Part shown: positions 57,756-64,000 of the stretch, piece after piece | Numbering within the stretch: the stretch's first letter is position 1 | Layout of the letters: the number at the start of each line of letters is the position of its first letter | Assembly: GCA_001411745.2 (NCBI GenBank) | Contig: LIQB01000005.1 | Location: 1 to 64,000 of the forward strand | Direction of reading: 5' to 3' | DNA length: 64,000 nt | Source of the DNA: Psychrobacter glacincola | GTDB lineage: Bacteria > Pseudomonadota > Gammaproteobacteria > Pseudomonadales > Moraxellaceae | The notes under the pieces: model-generated | What the model saw: only the letters and a program-made list of their open reading frames with translations | Told to the model about the DNA's origin: nothing | The model's database searches: none | Position numbers and translations under genes: made by a program

Positions 57756-58142
57756 TTAAGCAATATACATAGTTTCTATATATCCTGCTATGGGTTCTCT
57801 TTCTAAAAATAAAATCCATGCCTTCGTAATGTCTTGAAGCTTAGTACGACTTACTTTAATACTCTGAATTTCATCATATAAAAAACTTACTCTCACCCCA
57901 TCATTACGTATTTTAGCAGAATAAGAATTGCTACTTATATCAGCCTCATACGTTGAAGGGCTTCCTAGCGCTCTTAAGCATTCTTTCAAATATTCAATAT
58001 GTGATTTTAGCGAAGCCCCTCCACTGTCTACTAAATATGATGCAATCAAATTTTCCATATCATCTTCTATTCTGTTAGGAAGAATTGTTGCATGTAAACT
58101 CTCAGAGTCAGGAAATTTAAAATAGCAGAACGTAAAGATCAT
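57756..58142 (-). CDS. Hypothetical protein, possibly another immunity protein
   Basis: This 128-residue soluble protein is not recognised with confidence. Its second half (S-N-S-Y-S-A-K-I-R-N-D-G-V-R-V-S-F-L-Y-D-E, then D-I-T-K-A-W-I-L-F-L-E) resembles the layout of small CdiI-like immunity proteins, in which a Y-D-E strand is followed by a helix with W-x3-L. This is a weak shape-based guess. It faces the YezG-like gene convergently and shares the accessory segment between pdxA and rsmA. Confidence 0.45.
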   Translation of the reverse strand: MIFTFCYFKFPDSESLHATILPNRIEDDMENLIASYLVDSGGASLKSHIEYLKECLRALGSPSTYEADISSNSYSAKIRNDGVRVSFLYDEIQSIKVSRTKLQDITKAWILFLEREPIAGYIETMYIA

Positions 58143-58431
58143 AATCTATTCTCAAAAATGCTATTACTAGGTTGTAGCCATAATGAGCCATAAACAAAAT
58201 ATATCCGTAAATATTTTCTATTCAGAGTGATGATTAACTAATAGGGTATACCTCAAGGGAACTACCTAAAAAGCCCCTTAGACCTACTAACAGACCACTT
58301 ATAACAGACTGCTATGGTGGAACCAATTATATTAAACCCTGTTTGATAATTCATAAATAGCCATTACTCACACTAAAGTTACCCAATACTGCGTGATAAA
58401 TGTCGCTAAGGTGCCGGCTTATGCAAGAGGT

Positions 58432-59523
58432 CTATTTAATAAGCGATTTATCTGCCATCTCGTTTGCCATTTTTAATGCTTGATACAAGCTAGTGGCACT
58501 AGCATTGCCGCGCCCCGCTAAATCAAGCGCAGTCCCATGATCAACCGAGGTACGGATATACGGCAGTCCTAAAGTAAGATTGACGGTATCACCAAAACCA
58601 TGTGATTTGAGCACCGGCAACCCCTGATCATGATACATAGCAATCACCGCATCACAGTTGGCTAGATGTCTGGGTGTAAATAACGTATCCGCTGGCATTG
58701 CCTCTGATATATCGACGCCTACATCGATGAACTCTTGCAACACTGGATTGATAATCTCAATCTCCTCGACGCCTAAATGCCCACCCTCGCCTGCATGTGG
58801 ATTAAGACCACAGACTAAAATACGTGGCTGCGTTAAGCCAAATTTTGCTTTCATCTCATCGACGACAATTTGTACGGTCTGGCGTACATTGTCAGACGTG
58901 ATTGCAGCAGGGATATCTTTTAGCGGTAAATGAGTGGTAACAAGCGCCACTTTCATGGCTTGATTGGCGAGCATCATAACCACTTTATCACAGCCACTTT
59001 GCTGCATAAAAAACTCTGTATGACCGCTAAACATTGTGCCATCTAATAGCTCAATATCAGCTTCTATCAATGCAGACTTTTGCAATGGTCCAGTGACGAT
59101 AGCAGCCACTATTTTGTTGGTTGCCAACTGATGGGCAATGTCTAACTGCTTAGCGACCATTGCCGAATTGCGCGTGTTAATTTTCCCGCAGACAACTGGC
59201 TCAGCACAAGATATATTAAGCAGAATAAAAGAACTATCCACGTCCGTATCTGGCTGCGACATCTGCTCTACAACGTTAAAATTAAAGTCATCGGCATCGA
59301 TATCAATAGTTTGCCAGATGGGAGGGTTTTTCAATACATCAGCTGCAACTAACTCATCTACGCGCTTTGTCATAGCGGTGCTATCGGCAGTGACCCAAAT
59401 TGGACGTTCACAATCTTGCAATTTACCCTCAGCCGCTAATAGCAGCACGATATCCATCCCAATACCAGCAGGCTCACCAGTTGTGATTAATAATGGCAAT
59501 TTTTTTTGTATATCTTGCATCAT
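58432..59523 (-). CDS. pdxA: 4-hydroxythreonine-4-phosphate dehydrogenase PdxA
   Basis: PdxA oxidises 4-phosphohydroxythreonine in the DXP-dependent route to pyridoxal phosphate; SerC at 22.7 kb supplies the preceding step. It has 363 residues. T-T-G-E-P-A-G-I-G near the start, G-H-T-E-F and L-N-P-H-A-G-E-G-G, and M-Y-H-D-Q-G-L-P are family motifs with metal-binding His and Asp residues. The start at 59523 (AAAGGCG seven bases upstream) is preferred over 59595. In E. coli it is followed by rsmA; here that order is interrupted. Confidence 0.94.
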   Translation of the reverse strand: MMQDIQKKLPLLITTGEPAGIGMDIVLLLAAEGKLQDCERPIWVTADSTAMTKRVDELVAADVLKNPPIWQTIDIDADDFNFNVVEQMSQPDTDVDSSFILLNISCAEPVVCGKINTRNSAMVAKQLDIAHQLATNKIVAAIVTGPLQKSALIEADIELLDGTMFSGHTEFFMQQSGCDKVVMMLANQAMKVALVTTHLPLKDIPAAITSDNVRQTVQIVVDEMKAKFGLTQPRILVCGLNPHAGEGGHLGVEEIEIINPVLQEFIDVGVDISEAMPADTLFTPRHLANCDAVIAMYHDQGLPVLKSHGFGDTVNLTLGLPYIRTSVDHGTALDLAGRGNASATSLYQALKMANEMADKSLIK

Positions 59524-59858
59524 AACTACGCCTTTATATTTATATTGAGTCGTGAATTTTATTGTATTTTTTATGGGAAAAATAAGTACTGACACTTATA
59601 TTGTATAGATGATTTTTTACTTATTACAACCGTCATCTAGAATAGATAGTTGTCTATCGGTGCCGAAAAAAGCCTATTATGTGTTAAACTTTCGCTTTTC
59701 ATTATAGCATTTACCAGTCAACACCGAGATCAGGTTTTGGTACTTCAATTATAGTGGCACGTGGTGTTTTATTTGCTGTATCAGCACCCAATGAAACCCT
59801 GATATCACATACCCATTTATACCCTCTTTTATATCGACTTTTGACACATTAGGCAATC
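59524..59858. other. 335-bp divergent promoter region of pdxA and dnaB
   Basis: The region is A/T-rich. No clear -35/-10 pair or operator could be assigned. Confidence 0.35.
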
Positions 59859-61262
59859 ATGGCAGACAACGAAAAAACCGACGACTTACTCAATCAGACA
59901 CCGCCGCACAATATCGATATTGAAAAGGCATTGCTCGCGTCCTTAATGAGTATTGAAGAGGCGTACGACAAGATTGCTGATATCGTTACCAAAGATGATT
60001 TTTATGCAGGGCGGCATCAGTATATTTTTGATGCTATTGCTCATTTAGCGGCAGTCAACGAACCCTATGATACGGTCATGGTACACGACTGGCTTGAAGC
60101 ACAAAAACTCCTTAAAAGTGCAGGCGGCGATAGCTACTTAGCAGATATTTTGAGCCAAAGCCCTGCGACCTTGTTTAACCTGACCGCCTATGCTCAGCGC
60201 GTCCGTGAACTATCTACTCTACGCCAACTGATTACGACTGGCAATGAGATGCTCACGCTCGCCTATAATCCTAAAGACCAGACCGTCAGTGATATTTTAG
60301 ACAGTGTTGAGGGTAAGATATTTAGCATCAATGAGCAGCACAACAAACGCGCTGAACAGCGTGGACCTGTGGGTATTACGGCTGTTTTGACCAACGTTAT
60401 TGATAAGATTCAAGAGCTAAAATCCAATCCCGATGGCATGATTGGTTTGCAGACGCCGTTTGCTGAGTTGAATAATAAAACCCAAGGCTTGCAGGCAGGT
60501 GACTTAATCATTGTGGCCGCCCGTCCTTCTATGGGTAAAACCACTTTTGCAATGAACTTGGCAGAAGGGATTTTATTTAACGAAGATCTGCCTGTTGTGG
60601 TGTTTTCGATGGAGATGCCTGCTGAGTCTATCGTCATGCGTTTGCTGTCCTCATGGGGCGCGATTAATCAGACGCATCTGCGTTCTGGGCAAATGAATGA
60701 AGATGAATGGGCAAAAATGATGAACGCCATTCAGCACTTACAATCTAAACATCTCTATATTGATGATAGTACTGCTTTGCCACCATCTGAGATGCGTTCA
60801 CGCTGCCGCCGTATCGCCAAAAATCATGATGGCAAGCTTGGCGCCATCGTCGTCGATTATCTCCAGTTGATGAAAGTGCCAAACCTAGATGGCAACCGTG
60901 TTGGGGAAATCTCTGAGATTTCACGTAGTTTAAAAGCCTTAGCACGTGAGCTTGAATGCCCTGTTATCGCTTTGTCGCAGCTTAACCGCAGTCTAGAAAA
61001 CCGCCCTAACAAGCGTCCTATTATGTCGGATTTGCGTGAATCGGGTGCGATTGAGCAGGATGCCGATTTGATTATGTTCATCTATCGTGATGAGGTTTAT
61101 AATGAGAATACAGACCACAAAGGCGTGGCTGAAATCATTATTGGTAAGCAGCGTAACGGCCCTATCGGCACCATACGTTTGGGCTTTGAAGGGCAATTTA
61201 CCCGCTTTATTAACCTAACGCCAGAATACTATCAAAACGTCAGTTTCGAAAACGACGAATGA
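59859..61262 (+). CDS. dnaB: Replicative DNA helicase DnaB
   Basis: DnaB is the hexameric replicative helicase. It has 467 residues. The N-terminal domain begins P-P-H-N-I-D-I-E-K-A-L-L-A-S; the RecA-like core has Walker A A-R-P-S-M-G-K-T-T, F-S-M-E-M, V-D-Y-L-Q-L-M and Q-L-N-R-S-L-E-N-R-P-N-K-R. No intein is present. alr follows after about 165 bases, an arrangement seen in related bacteria. Confidence 0.97.
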   Translation: MADNEKTDDLLNQTPPHNIDIEKALLASLMSIEEAYDKIADIVTKDDFYAGRHQYIFDAIAHLAAVNEPYDTVMVHDWLEAQKLLKSAGGDSYLADILSQSPATLFNLTAYAQRVRELSTLRQLITTGNEMLTLAYNPKDQTVSDILDSVEGKIFSINEQHNKRAEQRGPVGITAVLTNVIDKIQELKSNPDGMIGLQTPFAELNNKTQGLQAGDLIIVAARPSMGKTTFAMNLAEGILFNEDLPVVVFSMEMPAESIVMRLLSSWGAINQTHLRSGQMNEDEWAKMMNAIQHLQSKHLYIDDSTALPPSEMRSRCRRIAKNHDGKLGAIVVDYLQLMKVPNLDGNRVGEISEISRSLKALARELECPVIALSQLNRSLENRPNKRPIMSDLRESGAIEQDADLIMFIYRDEVYNENTDHKGVAEIIIGKQRNGPIGTIRLGFEGQFTRFINLTPEYYQNVSFENDE

Positions 61263-61426
61263 TTAATCTTATAAAACTTAAGCCTAATAAAAATCAGCCT
61301 GATAAAGACTAAAGCTTAATCGTAAGCGAACAAATAGTTTTTAATAAAATAGCCAGTGCTGCATTAGCCCAATTGATGCAGTACTGGCTTTATAACTTCA
61401 TAATTCTACTTATAAAGAAGCCAATT

Positions 61427-62533
61427 ATGCGTACTATCACAATCAAACCACAAGCCATTACTCACAACTTAAACCAAGTTAAGAAAATAGCAGCAAACTC
61501 TAAAGTTCTCGCCATGGTCAAGTCCAACGCTTACGGACATGGCGTGGCAGCGGTATTGCCTGCATTGCAACAAGCAGACGGTGTTGGTGTTGCAACCTTG
61601 ACTGAGGCGCTAGAAGCTAGGCAGTTAGGCTGGGACAAAACGATTGGTTTGATTGAAGGGGCATTTACCGCTGATGAGTGGCAGCAAGCCATTGAGCATG
61701 ATATTAGCTGCGTGATTCACCATGCGCCGCAATTGCAGTGGGCACTCGACAATATCCCACCAGCCAATAGTGCGACCAGAGTGGTTTGGCTTAAATATAA
61801 TACTGGTATGAACCGTCTAGGCTTCAACGCTGAAGGTATTATGACAGCGGCTAAGCGCCTGCATGAAGCGGGATATCAGCTGATACTAGCCACGCATTTT
61901 GCTAATGCCGATGACAGCACTCATCCATTAAATTCAATGCAAATTCAGCGTTTTTCAGATGTATTAAGCACTTTGCAAGAGACTATTAGCAACGATATCA
62001 AAGGCTCATTATGCAATTCAGCTGGTATCGTTAATTTTCCAGAGCATCATTATGACTGGGTACGTCCCGGCATTATTTTATATGGTAGCGCCCCTGTCAT
62101 TGATAAAAGCGCGCATGAGTTAGATTTACAGCCAGCGATGGATTTCAGCGCACAAATTATCGCCCTGCAAACAGTCCATGCAGACAATGCTATTGGCTAT
62201 GGCAGTCGTTGGACAGCGCAGAAAGACACTAGAACGGCCCTGGTGAGCATTGGATACGGTGATGGCTATCCTCGTGTCGTAAGCGATGAGGCCTATGTTT
62301 CTGTTATCGATACTACCAACAATCAAAGCTACCGATGCGCAGTCATTGGACGGGTGGCAATGGATATGATTGTCATTGATATCAGTACCACACCAGAAGA
62401 CATTGCGTTAGACAGCAAAGTAATACTGTGGGGCGATGCACCGCACGTCGATGAAGTCGCCGCACATGCAGGTACGATTAGCTACGAGCTACTATGCCGC
62501 CTAAGCAATCGCCCAAATCGTATACAAGTATAA
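61427..62533 (+). CDS. alr: Alanine racemase
   Basis: This PLP enzyme makes D-alanine for peptidoglycan. It has 368 residues. M-V-K-S-N-A-Y-G-H-G holds the PLP lysine near residue 35, M-N-R-L-G-F is typical, and S-I-G-Y-G-D-G-Y-P-R contains the catalytic tyrosine. The frame is open to 61373, but the ATG at 61427 has AAGAAG and a family-typical start. Confidence 0.95.
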   Translation: MRTITIKPQAITHNLNQVKKIAANSKVLAMVKSNAYGHGVAAVLPALQQADGVGVATLTEALEARQLGWDKTIGLIEGAFTADEWQQAIEHDISCVIHHAPQLQWALDNIPPANSATRVVWLKYNTGMNRLGFNAEGIMTAAKRLHEAGYQLILATHFANADDSTHPLNSMQIQRFSDVLSTLQETISNDIKGSLCNSAGIVNFPEHHYDWVRPGIILYGSAPVIDKSAHELDLQPAMDFSAQIIALQTVHADNAIGYGSRWTAQKDTRTALVSIGYGDGYPRVVSDEAYVSVIDTTNNQSYRCAVIGRVAMDMIVIDISTTPEDIALDSKVILWGDAPHVDEVAAHAGTISYELLCRLSNRPNRIQV

Positions 62534-62602
62534 TTATGCTGACCTCATCACTATTCATGTAATGTCTGTTTGCCAGACTCATAAATCACGGCAAATTGGA
62601 CA

Positions 62603-62630
62603 TTTACATTAAGCCTAATTGCGCTATACT
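62603..62630 (+). promoter_or_regulatory. Sigma-70 promoter of argF
   Basis: TTTACA, 16-base spacer, TATACT ends about 92 bases before the argF ATG. No ArgR palindrome was recognised. Confidence 0.5.
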
Positions 62631-62722
62631 AAAAGTTTGTTGTCACCCCAGTATACGCACTGACGCGATGCTATTAAAGACTGATGACGTTTCACTGACT
62701 GCGATCGACTGCTAGGATTACT

Positions 62723-63640
62723 ATGAGTTTGCGCCATTTTTTGACCTTATCTGATTTAACCAAACAAGAATTAGAAAACCTTATAAAGCGTGCCAGCGAA
62801 TTGCGCAAGATGCAACACGCAGGCGAGATATATCAGCCGTTTGTTGGTCGTACGCTTGGCATGATATTTGAAAAATCTTCAACCCGTACGCGCATCTCAT
62901 TTGAGACAGGTATGGGTCAGTTTGGTGGTAGTGCTATCTTTTTGTCGCCAAATGATACCCAGCTTGGGCGTGGTGAGCCGCTAGAAGACTCCGCTCGTGT
63001 CATATCGAGCATGGTCGATATCATCATGATTCGTACCTTTGGTCACGAAAAAGTTGAGACCTTTGCTGAATACTCAAGCGTGCCGATTATCAATGCCTTA
63101 ACTGACGAATTTCATCCTTGCCAGCTACTGGCTGATATGCAAACCTATTATGAGCACCGTGGAAGTATCGAAAATAAAATCGTCACGTGGGTCGGTGATG
63201 GCAATAATATGTGTGCATCCTATATGCAAGCGGCTCATCAGTTTGGTTTTGAGCTACGCGTCGCTGCGCCTTATGGGTTTGAGCCTGACCCTGAGCTGAT
63301 GAAACGCTTCTCGCATTGCGTCAGTATTGTCGAAAACGTACAAGAAGCCGCGAAAGATTCAAACTTAATTGTCACCGATGTATGGGCAAGCATGGGACAA
63401 GAGTCTGAACAAAACACTCGTGCGCGCCGTTTTGCCGCTTATCAAGTAACGCCATCGCTATTGGACAAAGCCGATCCTGAAGTGGTATTTATGCACTGTC
63501 TGCCCGCGCATCGTGGTGAGGAGATCTCTCATGATATGCTTGACGATCCACGCTCAGTGGTATGGGATGAAGCAGAGAACCGCTTACATGCACAAAAAGC
63601 CTTGATGGAATTTTTGCTAAAAGACAAAATAAAACTTTAA
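62723..63640 (+). CDS. argF: Ornithine carbamoyltransferase
   Basis: ArgF condenses ornithine with carbamoyl phosphate to give citrulline. It has 305 residues, the short anabolic form. [10 protein letters not shown] binds carbamoyl phosphate, D-E-F-H-P-C-Q and [11 protein letters not shown] line the active site. It starts after AGGA at six bases. It is a single gene with a shared terminator. Confidence 0.96.
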   Translation: MSLRHFLTLSDLTKQELENLIKRASELRKMQHAGEIYQPFVGRTLGMIFEKSSTRTRISFETGMGQFGGSAIFLSPNDTQLGRGEPLEDSARVISSMVDIIMIRTFGHEKVETFAEYSSVPIINALTDEFHPCQLLADMQTYYEHRGSIENKIVTWVGDGNNMCASYMQAAHQFGFELRVAAPYGFEPDPELMKRFSHCVSIVENVQEAAKDSNLIVTDVWASMGQESEQNTRARRFAAYQVTPSLLDKADPEVVFMHCLPAHRGEEISHDMLDDPRSVVWDEAENRLHAQKALMEFLLKDKIKL

Positions 63641-63680
63641 AAAATATAGCCATAATCTATTTATGGAAGAGTAAGTACGA

Positions 63681-63716
63681 AAAAGGCAGATCACAATAAA
63701 TGTGATCTGCCTTTTT
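63681..63716. terminator. Bidirectional terminator between argF and rpiA
   Basis: The perfect stem aaaaggcagatcaca with tgtgatctgcctttt around ataaa is flanked by A and T runs on both sides, placed between convergent genes. Confidence 0.85.
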
Positions 63717-63755
63717 AATTGTTGGTCGACAATTATTACTCAGCTAACGAGCCAT

Positions 63756-64000
63756 TTAACGCATCAACGTCTCGACCCCACCGCTACCTGCTTTCAGCAA
63801 TACATCAGCTTGATTGGCCGCAAAAATACCATTACACACCACACCCACGATATTATTCAGCTCTTTCTCAAGCGCTATCGGATTACTCACATCCAAATCA
63901 TAGGTATCTAAGATAACATTACCATAATCAGTCACAAAATCTTCGCGGTAAACTGGCTCACCGCCCATACGGGCTAATTGCCGTGCGACATAAGAACGTG
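63756..64000 (-). CDS. rpiA: Ribose-5-phosphate isomerase A, C-terminal part
   Basis: The minus-strand frame ending at 63756 stays open to the window edge. About 81 residues are visible, with R-S-Y-V-A-R-Q-L-A-R-M-G-G-E-P-V-Y-R, G-N-V-I-L-D-T-Y and the C-terminal I-V-G-V-V-C-N-G-I-F, all typical of RpiA, which interconverts ribose-5-phosphate and ribulose-5-phosphate. The 5' part lies outside the window. It is convergent with argF. Confidence 0.9.
   Translation of the reverse strand, partial: RSYVARQLARMGGEPVYREDFVTDYGNVILDTYDLDVSNPIALEKELNNIVGVVCNGIFAANQADVLLKAGSGGVETLMR

Overview
The window looks like chromosomal DNA of a Psychrobacter-type gammaproteobacterium (Moraxellaceae). The basis is an AT-rich composition, housekeeping proteins that read as Moraxellaceae (HrpA, FabI, GlnA, TrpGDC, AhcY, DnaB), a bacterial small SRP RNA, and a very diverged psi-like replication protein of the kind expected in this family. 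The genus is inferred by recognition; no database search was run. Nearly everything is ordinary core genome. The accessory parts are the left edge (1-93), 4.6-6.9 kb and 56.7-58.4 kb.

Layout. 1-93: end of an insertion sequence running off the window. 0.3-4.6 kb: hrpA. 4.6-6.9 kb: a small accessory patch with four poorly characterised genes, a 174-bp MITE and a MITE remnant, whose ends resemble the IS end at the window edge. 7-15.5 kb: phosphoesterase, DASS carboxylate transporter, a 52-aa acidic protein, a DUF1275 membrane protein, fabI, folE, a lipoprotein MsrAB fusion and an iron-type alcohol dehydrogenase. 15.7-22.4 kb: a Yej-type peptide ABC importer (yejA, yejB, yejE, yejF) with gloB lodged inside it. 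22.7-29 kb: serC, a psi-like gene, a very long M48 peptidase with its LemA partner, and the SRP RNA. 29.2-32.5 kb: a SIMPL protein, a DUF4124 protein and glnA.

The 705-bp gap after glnA holds a sigma-54 promoter and two NtrC-type palindromes, so glnA appears to be under nitrogen control, while its protein keeps the adenylylation tyrosine. 33.2-37.6 kb: trpG-trpD-trpC, an Smr-domain protein and an AlkA-like glycosylase. 37.8-42.1 kb: an MscS-type channel and a BtuB-like TonB receptor with a Fur-like site. 42.2-44.8 kb: an S-adenosylhomocysteine riboswitch, ahcY and metF, which together form a methyl-cycle unit. 44.9-54.8 kb: rsmE, a PAS-GGDEF-EAL protein, two DmdC-like acyl-CoA dehydrogenases in tandem and a large PF10136 membrane protein. 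54.9-59.5 kb: the conserved order pdxA-rsmA-apaH on the minus strand, lacking apaG and split by about 1.75 kb carrying a YezG-like immunity gene, another possible immunity gene and a 28-bp direct repeat. 59.9-64 kb: dnaB, alr, argF and the 3' part of rpiA.

No tRNA, rRNA, CRISPR array or prophage was seen. The observations most worth a second look are the IS/MITE family that supplies the end of one gene and the upstream region of another, the immunity island with flanking repeats, the glnA control region, the SAH riboswitch with an enlarged internal arm, and the expanded psi-like protein.
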